Assembly (NCBI GenBank): GCA_963585895.1
Contig: CAUZXS010000200.1
Coordinates: forward strand, 35,001 to 99,000
Direction of reading: 5' to 3'
From: Sepioteuthis lessoniana
Taxonomy: Eukaryota; Mollusca; Cephalopoda; Myopsida; Loliginidae
DNA length: 64,000 nucleotides
Shown: piece by piece, positions 20,661 to 30,592 of the stretch
Numbering within the stretch: the stretch's first letter is position 1
How the letters are laid out: each line of letters opens with the position of its first letter
Notes under the pieces: model-generated
Databases searched by the model: none
What the model saw: only the letters and a program-made list of their open reading frames with translations
What the model was told of the DNA's origin: nothing
Made by a program: the position numbers and the translations under genes

Positions 20661-20806
20661 TACTCCATGAGACTTTTTTGCATCAGTTTTCGCTGATGGT
20701 TTTTCACTGGAGTTTGAGTGACAGCAAGTCTCCTCAAATCTCCAGGACTCTTCTCAGTATTCTGGCCGTTCTCAATAATGATGTCGTTTGGATGGTCTCT
20801 ATTTGA
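20661..20806 (-). mobile_element. RLE-1 LINE, 3'-terminal fragment
   Basis: TACTCCATGAGACTTTTTTG, GCTGATGGTTTTTCACTGGA, then CTCCAGGACTCTTCTCAGTA. Stops at the TIQT-equivalent segment. A typical 5'-truncated copy anchored on (ATT)n. Confidence 0.8.
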
Positions 20807-20814
20807 TTTGATTT

Positions 20815-21140
20815 AATGTAATTTCAACTCAGGATTCTATGCATTTATGTTTTTTGCTGCCCCTTTCGGGTATTACTTTACCACTGACATTGATACGATT
20901 CTCCTAAGGGGATGAGCGGTTCTGCAAAGTGCATTTTTTTGTATTTCATATCGGCTAGGACTACTAGCTATCTTTCGAATGAGTTTAGCCATCCCTTTCT
21001 TGATGATAACTAGTGCTCCCGTTATTACTGGCACAGTGGTAGATTTAAGGTGCCTCATTTTCTCAATTTCTATATCCAGGTCTTCGTATTTACTTATCTT
21101 ATATTCTTTTACTGATATGCTATTATCTGTTGATTTTGGC
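20815..21140 (-). mobile_element. RLE-2 LINE, 3'-end fragment
   Basis: Same family as 15842-18075. A 60-codon sense frame (21058-20873) reads MRHLKSTTVPVITGALVIIK, then KGMAKLI, and TAHPLRRIVSM near the end, matching the VIGALGxIKKG and TAHILRRxLS blocks. Flanked on the right by GTT/ATT repeats. Confidence 0.75.
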
Positions 21141-21149
21141 TAATCAATT

Positions 21150-21229
21150 ATTGTTATTGTTGTTGTTGTTGCTGTTATTATTATTATTATTATTATCATG
21201 ATTATTATTATTATTGTTGTTGTTGTTGC

Positions 21230-21260
<31 letters not shown>

Positions 21261-21275
21261 GTTGTTGTTGTTGCT
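21150..21275. repeat. (GTT)n/(ATT)n compound tract
   Basis: Alternating blocks of GTT, GCTGTT and ATT, including a repeated TGTTGTTGTTGCTGTTATTA module. Confidence 0.9.
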
Positions 21276-21399
21276 GATGTTGTTTTCAATATGATACGAA
21301 GTTAAATTCTATACCCTCCTTACTCACATACCCGACCTCTTACTATACAAAATCCATTTTTATTTATTTATTTATTTTACTTCATTCTGGCTCCAGTAT

Positions 21400-21634
21400 A
21401 AGTAAAGTAAAGTTGGCGACCGTAGTCGAGGGCGACCAGAAGGTTCCCTTTTCAATGCTACAACACCGAGATGTAGGGGAGGGCGCTACTCCTTTCCCTG
21501 GATTGCTCCACTTTACCCTCGATACGTACCTAATACTGCTGAGTGTTAAGCGAGGAAGTATCAAGTACCATGACGCGACCTGGGATTGAACTCGGGTCTA
21601 CCGGATCATTAGCGAACACTCTACCCAGTATACT
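21400..21634 (-). mobile_element. SINE-E copy
   Basis: Left end AAAGTTGGCGACCGTAGTCG. Right end with head elements GGGATTGAACTCGGGT and TTAGCGAACACTCTACCC (reverse sense). A short deletion removes part of the ACTCAAAAAATGG segment. Confidence 0.85.
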
Positions 21635-21718
21635 GGAATACAAAAGGAAGAGGATCTGAAGAATGTGTTGCGTCAATTTTTCTAGAGGCCAAGAAACAAT
21701 GGTAGCTCTGCCTTTTCT

Positions 21719-21763
21719 GTTATTATTATTATTATTATCATTATTATTATTATTATTATTATT

Positions 21764-21815
<52 letters not shown>
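21719..21815. repeat. (ATT)n switching to (AAT)n
   Basis: (ATT)n runs straight into (AAT)n at ~21767, making a near-perfect trinucleotide palindrome of about 90 bp. Confidence 0.95.
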
Positions 21816-22383
21816 CTATCATTTTCATATTATTATTATCATTATATTATCGGAGTATATCTGTTTTACTTGAAACTTACGACACTAAATAAGGTTTAGA
21901 AAGATTGCAAAGTGCTAATTTCTCGGGTGGCTGCATTTTATAGGCCTTGAAAATCAGCATCCGAAATTCTAACATTTACTCCGCTTCGAAAGACCAGCTC
22001 GTCAATACAATGAGCAGGCGAGAAAGTCCGTTAAGTCGTAACGGTCTTTGACATTTTTAAAAAAGTGATAATAGAGTTATCCCCCTTGTATATAAACGTT
22101 TTTTTTGTTTTTTTTTTTGTGTGTGGCGGGGGAAGTGTTAAAAAAAAAGATTAACAAACCGCAAATTTTGATTACTCCTCTTTTTATATTTTGAAAACTT
22201 GTTTGAAATGGGAGTGGGAACTAATTTTAACAACTGCTGTTTTCTGCAGTATTGAAAATAATGAAGCAAAAAGGTTTTTCTTCTGTATAGCTCACTCATG
22301 AAAATTTCCGTTATTTCAATGATGAGGTACAAAAAATAATATTGTAATTAATGTAATGCTTACGTTCAAAATCAAAAGCTAAG
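21816..22383. other. Unassigned
   Basis: AT-rich sequence with no recognised repeat. A 64-codon minus ORF has no identifiable motif. Position 22110 has a T/G-rich run. Confidence 0.4.
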
Positions 22384-22450
22384 TTTGGTTGGTTGTTTAG
22401 TTGGTTTTATGGCATATCGACCATAGTTGGGTTATTTAATATTGAAGTCA
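22384..22450 (-). mobile_element. SINE-A/RepD tail fragment
   Basis: GTTTTATGGCATATCGACCA, TAGTTGGGTTATTTAAT. The inner stem (AACCCA and TGGTC in reverse) is partly kept. Confidence 0.65.
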
Positions 22451-22497
22451 GACTTTTTTTGCTTTGTTTTTGCTTTTTGCAATTAGTCCTTTTCAAA

Positions 22498-22870
22498 CAA
22501 GAACAACAACAACAACAGCAATAAATAATAATAATAATATTGATAATAATAATGATGACAACAACAACAACAGCAACAACAACAAATTCTATTCAAATAA
22601 TTTTTTTTCATCATACAACGTGTGAAAGCACGTGCGATACCATGTCCTGGTATATATAATAATGATGATGACAACAACAACAACAACAACAACAGCAACA
22701 ACAACAAATTCTATTCAAATAATAATAATAATTATAACTTATTCTGTTCAAATAATAATTACTAATTCAAATCACTAATAATAATAATAATAATAATAAC
22801 AACAATAATAACAATAATAATAATAATAATATCAATAATAATAATAATAATAATAATAATTTGCCAAGAA
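22498..22870. repeat. (AAC)n/(AAT)n tracts with a ~115-bp duplication
   Basis: The segment GATGACAACAACAACAACA...AAATTCTATTCAAATAAT occurs at ~22553 and ~22668. It is followed by long (AAT)n at 22777-22860. Confidence 0.85.
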
Positions 22871-22993
22871 TTAGAGCTTTAAGTAGCTATTTTTAATTCC
22901 AATAATTTGTACACAATTATGTGGTTTCAAGTATTCTTATCTAATACCAATTATTTGCAAGGACTTAAATACTTTCAATTACTATTCCTGTTC

Positions 22994-23032
<39 letters not shown>

Positions 23033-23120
23033 TTATTTGCACACGGCACTATGGGTTCAAGTATTCCGATCTAATAGGAAAGATTTTGAAGAGCTTCAGA
23101 ATTGAAATCTTCGCACCGAG
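22871..23120. repeat. 65-bp-period AT-rich repeat with (AAT)n inside
   Basis: GTGGTTTCAAGTATTCTTAT, TGCAAGGACTTAAATACTTT and GGGTTCAAGTATTCCGATCT are three monomer matches. (AAT)n at 22995-23032 separates them. Confidence 0.6.
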
Positions 23121-23510
23121 CGCAGTTTAGTATCATAATTACCCCATGATTATTTTAGGAGGGGGCGGCGTTATCCCTCAGCAGGGGACTTGGTCTGCGT
23201 AATCAAGGCCCTGCCGATATGGTGGTTTCAGTCGTTTGCTTGATTTTTGTACTCAAAAGTTAAATCTTAAAATTACGTCTTACACAAGCTACAACACGGA
23301 TATTGACCATATTTCTTTATTCTTTCCATCCTTCACATAGTAAGATTATATCAACTTATGACCGATAGCCGATTTATATTTTGGGATTTAACTGTAACAG
23401 TTCATTAAAAAATAAAGCAAATGATTGAAACATATTCTCTTTCATTATGATAATAATTTGAACACAATCATATTGGAGGGGCGGAAGGACTAACATACTG
23501 GATGTTTGGT
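23121..23510. other. Unassigned
   Basis: No gene or repeat recognised beyond a short GC-rich patch at 23160-23220. Confidence 0.35.
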
Positions 23511-23511
23511 T

Positions 23512-23957
23512 GGATGGGTTGTAGGTTATTTAATGCCAAATCCATTTTTACACAAATAATCAGTTCTATTTCAAACAATTCAGCTCAGCACAAGCATGCA
23601 GTTTAAATGTGAAAACAGTTCTATTTCAAACAATTCAGTGTAGCATAAGTATAAAATTTAATTGTCAAAAACCTTTCTATTTCAAGCTATTCAGTTTAGC
23701 CAAACAGTTCTAATTCAACCAATTCAGTTTAGTATAAGTATAGTTTTTGTTTAACACAGTTAAATGTCAAAACAGTTTTATTTCAAACAATTCAGTTTAG
23801 CATAAGTACGCATTTTAGTTCTATTTGGCCCACAGATAGGACCCTATCGGGTGTTACCCATCTGGACCAGAGTGCTCCGCATTCCCCAAAGCTCCAGCGT
23901 TACTGAAACCTCACCATCAGATTGTTTAGTGTCAAATTCAGGACACTCGTTGGGGGC
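23512..23957 (-). mobile_element. RepD copy
   Basis: Tail GGGTTGTAGGTTATTTAATG, at least five internal monomers of CAATTCAGTNTAGCATAAGT type, ACCCTATCGGGTGTTACCCA, and it ends at CAGGACACTCGTTGGGGG before the hairpin head. Truncated by the next RepD. Confidence 0.8.
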
Positions 23958-24486
23958 TTTTTTGGTTTTGTTTGGTTTTATGGCACATCAACCATTGTAG
24001 GTTATTAATGCAAAATCCATTTTTATACAAATAAACAGTTTTATTCAGTTTAGCATGAGTACACAGTTTAATTGTAAAATACATTTCTCTTCCAAGGTAT
24101 TCAGTTTAGACAAACACGTCTTATTAAAACAATCCAGTTTAGTATAAGTATTGTTTTTGTTTATACACAGTTAAATGTCAAAACAGTTCTATTTTAAACA
24201 ATTTAGTTTAGCATAAATAGGCTGTTTAAATGCGAAAACAGTAAACTCTCGAAACTACGGTTTACTACTATTTGACCCAAAGATAGGAACCTATCAGGTG
24301 CTACTACTCCTGCCAGAATGCACTTGGGAGCGATGGCAATGAAGGGGTGCTCCGCATTCCCCAAAGCTCCAGCAATACTGGAACCTGACTATCAGATTTT
24401 TTAGTGTCATATATCAGGACACTCGTTGTAGGCGTCTTACAGAGATGCAGTCAGTGTATTCTATAGCCCCAGCCGACAGGGCCAGG
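23958..24486 (-). mobile_element. RepD copy, complete, tandem with the previous one
   Basis: Starts with the tail (GGTTTTATGGCACATCAACC), continues through monomers and CCTATCAGGTGCTACTACTC, and ends at the head TATAGCCCCAGCCGACAGGG. Confidence 0.85.
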
Positions 24487-24674
24487 GAAATCTGTGACAC
24501 ATTTGTTCAGCGTTCTTTTGTTGTCAGCTCATCTAAAAAATGTGGCTGGTTTTGTACAGGCCTTCACCGCTATAAACAAATCACCTTTGCTCAGCTTCAT
24601 TTCAGCTTCGTCTTGGTTTAATCGATGGAAGAACACAAATAGTATCATACTACAGCCCCAGCCGACTGGACAAT
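24487..24674. repeat. RepG copy, unclassified repeat
   Basis: AGGGAAATCTGTGACACATT, AAAAATGTGGCTGGTTTTGT, CTTCACCGCTATAAACAAAT and TTTAATCGATGGAAGAACAC also occur in the same order at 33186-33665. In both cases RepG follows a RepD head. It ends with another RepD head remnant, CAGCCCCAGCCGACTGG. Confidence 0.7.
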
Positions 24675-24882
24675 AATGTACTGGACTGTGAAATCGTATT
24701 AAGTTCGAACACAAGTCACGCTTAAACGTTTTATTTCGGACTAATACCCAAGGGAAAGGTAAGAGCACTCTTATCCTCTTAGCTATGGATTAAATGATAT
24801 CACTGCTATTCTTTTACAAAGCATTATTGGCATTAAATAATTCACAAAGTTTGATATCCCATTAAAAAAAGAAAACGAAACC
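24675..24882 (+). mobile_element. SINE-A copy, head damaged
   Basis: GTACTGGACTGTGAAATCGT, B-box region AAGTTCGAACACAAGTC, central AATACCCAAGGGAAAGGTAA, tail GGCATTAAATAATTCACAAA. The A box is missing. Confidence 0.75.
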
Positions 24883-24891
24883 AGAGAGTAA

Positions 24892-25125
24892 ACGTTGGAT
24901 TGTTCGCTAATGGTCTGGGAGACCAGGGTTCAATCCCCGGTTGTGTCATATCAAAGACTCAAAAAATGGTACTTGACGCCTCCTTGCTTAACACTAAGCA
25001 TTATAAGGTATGGATCAAAGGTAAGTGGATGAATCCAGAGAAAGGAGTGGCGCCCTCCCCTACATCTTGGTGAAGTAACTCTTGAAAAGGGAGCCTTCGG
25101 GTCGCTCTTGACTAAAGTTGCCAAC
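24892..25125 (+). mobile_element. SINE-E copy
   Basis: GGATTGTTCGCTAATGG head, GGTTCAATCCC B box, ATGGTACTTGACGCCTCC, GCCCTCCCCTACATCTTGG, AGTTGCCAACTCT 3' end. Confidence 0.85.
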
Positions 25126-25254
25126 TCTCTCTATATTTATATCTTTGTATTATATTTTTGTTTCAACTTAAAACCTACATTTTGGTTGCTAATGATTATT
25201 TATAAAGAAACTTTAATAATACAATATTGAACACAGAAGACTCGAGACTCATTT

Positions 25255-25477
25255 CGGTTTTTTTGTTTAATGGCATATCAACCTTTGTGTTTTATTTAAT
25301 GCCAAATCCATCCTTCTAGAAGAACAGCAGTGATGATATTTAACCCATAGCTGGGAGGGTAAGAGGGTTTCATACCTTTCCCAAGAGTATTTGTCCGAAA
25401 GTGAACATAATAGCGCGACTGGAGTTCGAACTCGGTTACTACGATTCCGCAGTTCATCGCTTTAACCATTACACCAC
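25255..25477 (-). mobile_element. SINE-A copy with target-site duplication
   Basis: Flanked by AGACTCATTT at 25245-25254 and 25478-25487. Complete from the poly-T/TTTAATGGC tail end to the head CCATTACACCAC (reverse sense). Confidence 0.9.
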
Positions 25478-25639
25478 AGACTCATTTAAGTCCTGTGCGT
25501 ACTTGTGCATGCGTGTGTGCATGCGTGTGTGCATGCGTGTGTGGGTCTACGATTAACTCAGTTGACTCAGATATTGCGCGATTAACAGCTAAGATTCTAG
25601 TGGTATCTGAGACAGGTGCTAAACCTTGATCAAAGACAT

Positions 25640-25700
25640 TTAAATGAATGGATCTATGAATTCTCTCTCCAGCTATAGATAAATAGATGGGGTGACCGGT
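25640..25700 (+). mobile_element. SINE-B internal fragment
   Basis: GGATCTATGAATTCTCTCTC, CAGCTATAGATAAATAGATG matches the SINE-B centre only. Confidence 0.5.
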
Positions 25701-26250
25701 CAGTGAAATGAAAAAAAAATCTGTATAGGATGGAGTGCTGTTTTTATAATGGCGAAATCTAATATTTGGCAGGTCGTGTAGAAGGACTTAAAACGGAGTC
25801 AAAAACCGTTGAGACATCTGTTATGGTTGATGTACAATGAACCTGAAGTCAAATGAAAGCCTGGTACTGATTGAATGGTTTCAGTCAAGTGACCAAAACG
25901 GTTTTAGAAATTAGGAATAAGTTATTCAATTAAAAATCTCCACAGAAAGCAGATTGAGTTCCATCTGTGCTCTGATCAATGGGTCTCCGTTTAGTCCGAC
26001 GGGTAATTTGAAATCGAAGTCGCCAAGAAATAAAAGTAATATATACACATGAGAGTCTTCATGCCAACACAGAAGAACCTGAACAAAGATGGCGACACGA
26101 AAAATACTGTGACAGAGCGACATGAGATGATAGATATGACGACCGAAGAACAATGTGAAGTGAGGAGATGAGCGCCATACGATGAATGTCAGGACAATGC
26201 AAATAACTCATAAAGGTTGATCTGCTGTTAAAGAAATTAAACCACTAAGA

Positions 26251-26326
<76 letters not shown>

Positions 26327-26690
26327 ATAGTGCGAACACAGAGTCAGCAATGTAAGTTTATTCTTAGTTTCTCGCCTAAGCGATCATCTGACATTAAGCG
26401 GGTCAATACGATTTCAATTTAGAAGACTCAGAACAAAGATGGCGACGCGAAAGAGTCACTGATAGAGCGACGTGAAACGATAGACAGGACGACTAAAGAA
26501 CGAAGTGAAATGAAGGGATGAGCGCTGAACGATGAATAGCAGAGCTGAATATCCGGATAATGCAGTACAAATGTAACATATTCCCGAATGGGACTATCCA
26601 ACGATGTTCAGAGAATAAATTATACAGTGGAGAACTTTCTTCTGTTATCAACTTATCGGAAAAGTGTGACGTCCTATACAAGTCATAAAT
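25701..26690. other. Unassigned with a ~135-bp direct duplication
   Basis: The block AACAAAGATGGCGACACGAA ... GAGCGACATGAGATGATAGA ... GATGAGCGCCATACGATGAA at ~26078-26205 recurs at ~26431-26560 at roughly 80-85% identity by eye. Between them lie (TA)n and (TG)n at 26254-26322. A stretch near 26640 (CTTCTGTTATCAACTTATC) resembles part of RepG. No gene recognised. Confidence 0.5.
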
Positions 26691-27130
26691 ATAATAGACA
26701 ATGCGCCTATATGATTAGTACAGCGGGTCGCATCTGAGATTTCTTATACTTGGCTGAGTCAAAAGTTTTACAATATTTTGGTAAGGGGAAGCACTGTTCC
26801 ACAGTAGCTCCGGGTACTTTTGTCGAAGTCATGAAAGTGACGGACCACACTGGACAGTGAAATATCGAGCTCGCCTGATACTCTCCAATGGCTAAAAGTA
26901 CGGCTTCGAAATCCACACTTTTAAACCTATTTAATCTTGCCTGATCGTGGAGCTTCTTGCAACTCGAGCGAAATTTCTCCAACCATCTCGTTACTGAAGT
27001 GTGATCAACTGCGCCTTTGTTTGTTGCACAACAAATGTTTTTCATTGCTTCCGCGGCGTTATGACCCAGTTCGAATTCCTAAAACATAAGTCCCCGAATT
27101 AGTCTACATTGCCCGTTCATCTGGGTGGTT
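26690..27130 (-). mobile_element. Mariner-family transposase, N-terminal fragment
   Basis: Minus-strand reading gives EFELGHNAAEAMKNICCATN, KGAVDHTSVTRWLEKFRSSC, then KKLHDQARLNRFKSVDFEAV, and after a frame change SGELDISLSSVVRHFHDFDK. This is the paired helix-turn-helix DNA-binding region of mariner/SETMAR-type transposases. A 112-codon ORF (27045-26707) covers most of it. The catalytic domain is absent. Confidence 0.75.
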
Positions 27131-27294
27131 TTCAAATCATACGTGGAATGAATCAATACAGGATATGCCAGCGCACTAACTAGCACGATATTACCAACAA
27201 AAGTAGATACCAACTACGCCTTGAACTGCTTCGATCAGGTGATATATACACCGCAAACAATAACAAATCAAGATATTGTAATTCTTTTAACTTA

Positions 27295-27594
27295 GTGGAG
27301 GTGCCCGTGGTGTAATAGTTATCGTCGTAGGAAATGGACACGGCGACACGAGTTCAAATCTTGGACGAGACCGGTCGCATTTCACATAGCACTAATACTC
27401 TTGGGAAAGGTATGAATCCAATTATTCTCCCTCCAGCTATGGGTAAATAGTAGGGCAGACTAGGTTCTTCAGCCTTGGTTAGGCAACTAGTCTAGGAGAA
27501 GGAAAACTCTGAATTCAAACCTGTTAAACTCCACTTAAAAAATTGACCTTGTGTCATATCCTGCCCGAGCGGAGGGGTTGGTAAATATGGTAAA
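27295..27594 (+). mobile_element. SINE-B copy with target-site duplication
   Basis: Full-length SINE-B, GTGCCCGTGGTGTAATAGTT to GGTTGGTAAATATGG, flanked by TCTTTTAACTTA at 27283-27294 and 27595-27606. Confidence 0.9.
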
Positions 27595-27804
27595 TCTTTT
27601 AACTTACCCTAATATCCCTGGGGATATAAATTTCTAGACTTGGTGAGGGATCAAACTTTAGTACGCCACTTTATCCAACAGAATATCTCCTTTTCTTAGT
27701 TTCATTATTCTATTCTATTTTTTTAAAAGTATTTTAAAGCTTTGTTAATGAGCATTTTTGTATAAATTGAAATCACTTGCTGATAGTTTTGAATAAGTAA
27801 AAAC

Positions 27805-27900
27805 AAGAGGAAAAATCTTGGTATCATATCGATAGACCATAGAAAAACGTATGATATAATCCGACAACCATGGATATTACAATGTAATAAATAAACAATT
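27805..27900 (+). mobile_element. LINE reverse-transcriptase fragment
   Basis: Reads GIISIDHRKTYDIIRQPWIL then QC. This is the RT motif usually seen as IDYRKAFDSVPHSWILKCL, which carries the first catalytic Asp, in RLE-type LINEs. The other RT motifs are not found nearby. A similar fragment is at 42236. Confidence 0.55.
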
Positions 27901-27920
27901 CAAGAAGAGTTTATTTGTCT

Positions 27921-28286
27921 TTATTGGGACACCTTTTGTGATGAGGCTTCTTAATCTGAGAATTAATTTTTTATGCATGGCGGACTTTTCGTCCTCATCT
28001 TGGTAGTTTTTTCTTTCTTTTCACAACGTTTCGGTCAAATTTAAATTCTGGCCTTCTTCAGGTGATTAACCGCGACCTCGGATAGGAATGCTGAGTCTTG
28101 TAACCGTATCCCCAGTAATTACTGCCTTCCATAGTTGTTGTCTATCGCACCGCGGTTAATCACCTGAAGAAGCCCAGAGGTGAAATTTGGCCGAAACGTA
28201 GTGAAAAGAAACAACAAAAAAACAAAACAAAAAAAAAACTACCAAGATGAGGACAAAAAGTCCGCAATAAATAAAAAATTAATTCT
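27921..28286. mobile_element. Foldback element with 17-bp flanking duplication
   Basis: An inverted repeat of ~120 bp arms (27955-28073 and 28151-28286) around a ~77-bp loop. Outer arm: AGAATTAATTTTTTAT, then GGACTTTTCGTCCTCATCTTGGTAG-type sequence; inner arm: CGCGGTTAATCACCTGAAGA. The unit is flanked by GAAGAGTTTATTTGTCT at 27904-27920 and 28287-28303. Each arm carries CTGAAGA, a short hairpin, then CCGAAACGT, which resembles a hammerhead ribozyme core. A Penelope-like RT remnant lies ~600 bp downstream. Confidence 0.7.
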
Positions 28287-28303
28287 GAAGAGTTTATTTG
28301 TCT

Positions 28304-28849
28304 GAATTTTTAAAAGGAGGCTTTATAGTTTGTATCGTTTATAGTATTTGGACTGTCCTCATCTTTATTGGTATCTTTATCTTGCCCTTCTTCAAGAGTT
28401 TCTTGCTGAACTCAGGAGCTTTCTCAACAATTTAAAACCTAATCCTTTATTTAATAGACTGAAGTGGATTGTTCTAATTTTGCTAACTTTGACGAGGTAC
28501 TAACATTAAGCAATATCAAGAATTGCTTATAGCGAACCTGGAACCTCCAGATAATTTTACACGTGAATACAGAAACTGAACGACTTTGTCAGTTACGCCA
28601 AGGGCCTTGCTGTACAGCTCGAAGCAAATTTTTAGGATTTATAAACCTTTTTTTATCTAGATTTTCTATAACTGCTTATTACTAATAGGTATGATTTTTT
28701 TAAATTTGCTTATATTACAATTATTTTTTTCTTAATCTAACGAAGCCTTTTTAATTACTGATTCTCAAAATGTATTCATCTCTATACTTGGTCAAGAAGT
28801 TGCTATAGCCTAACAAATGAGCTACATCTTTGAGACGTCTTATTCTCAG
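28304..28849. other. Unassigned, possibly part of a Penelope-like remnant
   Basis: AT-rich, no open frame. It lies between the foldback and the RT fragment, so it may belong to the same old element, but I see no diagnostic motif. Confidence 0.3.
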
Positions 28850-29175
28850 ATGTTCTTCCCTATTTATTATCCTGACTTTATCCTATAAAGGCATTAGGAT
28901 CTACATCACTAAAGCCATCAATGTGGCTTAGATGATACATTCATTCTCTGGCCTCATCAGGAAGACGTTCGAACACAACTGGATCATGTGAATTCAATCC
29001 GACCAGCTATATAGTTCACAATGGAGAAAGAACAAGACAACAAATTCTCCTTCTTGGATATATTTATAATTCGCACAGTGCAAGAATTCAGATCATCTGT
29101 AGATCGGAAGTCTACCCTCACCGGATAATACCTCAACTTTAACGTCCACCATCCGTACAAGATATAAAATTTTTG
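28850..29175 (+). mobile_element. Penelope-like element, reverse-transcriptase remnant
   Basis: At 29015-29160 the plus strand reads FTMEKEQDNKFSFLDIFIIR, TVQEFRSSVDRKSTLTG, YLNFNVHHPYKI. This matches the block FTxExExDxxLPFLDV...VYRKPTxTxxYLxFxSxHP found after the catalytic core of Penelope-like reverse transcriptases. The upstream part is degraded. The 64-codon minus ORF is its antisense. Confidence 0.65.
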
Positions 29176-29184
29176 CAAGAGGAT

Positions 29185-29645
29185 TTTAATTAGTTTAAAT
29201 TCAGAGTTTTCCTTCTCCTCGACGAGTTGCTATATCAAGGTTAAAGAGCCAGTCTGCCCGACTATTTACTAATAGATGGAGAGAGAATAGTTGCATTTAT
29301 ACATTTAGCGCTATGTGAAATGCAAATAACCTGGTCATATATTTAAGAGGGGGGAGTTCCCTTGGCTCAGGGGCTAATGTGCTTGACTGCGACATCATAG
29401 TAAACCAGTTTGAAATCCAGTCGCACAACTACATTCACTTTTGAGCTAATGCTCTGTGGAAAGTATAAAGCACCTTATCCCCCCACCCCAGATATAGATC
29501 AAATTGTACCACTACTATCCTTCTAACTTCAGAATTAAATAACCCACGAAGATTGATACGTCATTAAAGAAAGAAACAAAACCAAGATTTGAACTCGAGT
29601 CGCCGGGTCCATTTCCTAACATAATAACCGTTACAACATTAACGC
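29185..29645 (-). mobile_element. SINE-B copy split by SINE-A
   Basis: 3' two-thirds at 29185-29335 (TTTAAATTCAGAGTTTTCCT to GCGCTATGTGAAATGCAAAT). The head with GATTTGAACTCGAGTCGCC resumes at 29586-29645. Confidence 0.75.
29348..29584 (+). mobile_element. SINE-A copy nested in SINE-B
   Basis: Head CCCTTGGCTCAGGGGCTAAT, CCAGTTTGAAATCCAGTCGC B-box region, tail ATTAAATAACCCACGAAGAT and GAAACAAAACCAAG. Its position accounts for the break in the minus-strand SINE-B. Confidence 0.8.
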
Positions 29646-29806
29646 GTTCTGAACAATAAATGTAAGAATGAGATATTTGAGGACGCGGCGGACATTAAAA
29701 GAAATACGACAACGCACCATCAAGCCATTGATGAGTTTCAAAGGTGCTTTGACTCATGGAAAACTCGCTGGAAGAAGTGTGTTGAATTCCAAAGAGACTA
29801 TTTTGA

Positions 29807-30070
29807 AGAAAATTAATGTTTAATTCAATGTTCAGTCCAGTCTTGGTAAATACAGCTTCAGTCTTAAAACCTTTTGAACACATCTCATATTTTGAAGAAT
29901 ATTAACGTTTCATTCGTTGATCCTTTTTTTATATCTAGTTAAATACAGCTGCATTCTAACTACATTTTGAATACAGCTTGTGTTTGAAAGAAAATTAACG
30001 TTTCATTCATTGTTCATTTCTGTCTTGGTAAATACAGCTTCAGTTTCGATACTTTTTGATCACGGCTTTT
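29807..30070. repeat. Three-unit tandem repeat, ~90-bp period
   Basis: Units start GAAGAAAATTAATGTT (29807), GAAGAATATTAACGTTTCAT (29897) and GAAAGAAAATTAACGTTTCA (29987). Units 1 and 3 share GTCTTGGTAAATACAGCTTC. Unit 2 has TAGTTAAATACAGCTGCATT at the same place. No frame is open across all three. Confidence 0.8.
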
Positions 30071-30524
30071 AGGTGATTATCAGCAGACTACGTATTAATG
30101 AATTCGCACGCAAAATCAATATCAGTTTAGTTTCTTAGTAAGGGTAAAAAATAACCCATAAAAACCTAGTGCCTTAAACCTACTCCCAAAGGGTTAAGGG
30201 TTTCAGCTCGATATTACCCTCTTGTCCCATTTTACTCTTTACAACAACAACAAAAAATGTCATAAATTATTCTCTTTGTGGCAATGAAACCGCAATGCAT
30301 TATCTTTTTATGATAGCTCCCTGGGCCATATATCACTTACTTAGTCACATAATTGCAAGGCATTTGGTCATTTCACTGAGGGGGGTAACCTGATATACGC
30401 ACCAATGCACATGCACTGAATCGCACGTGCCCGCGCGAGCGACTAGGAAAGAAAATACCCAATATCCCAAACGCAACTGAACGGTTTAAATATTATATAT
30501 CCTTTTTTTCTTTTTTTTTATAAA
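30071..30524. other. Unassigned, low repeat content
   Basis: No known repeat recognised. Includes a GC-rich patch GTGCCCGCGCGAGCGACTAG near 30428. Together with the next ORF this is the least repetitive part of the window. Confidence 0.4.
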
Positions 30525-30527
30525 GTG

Positions 30528-30592
<65 letters not shown>

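Noticed and set aside
25926-26153. 75-residue minus ORF
   Set aside because: Lies in a duplicated repeat block; its second copy at 26493 has a different, shorter frame, so coding is unlikely.
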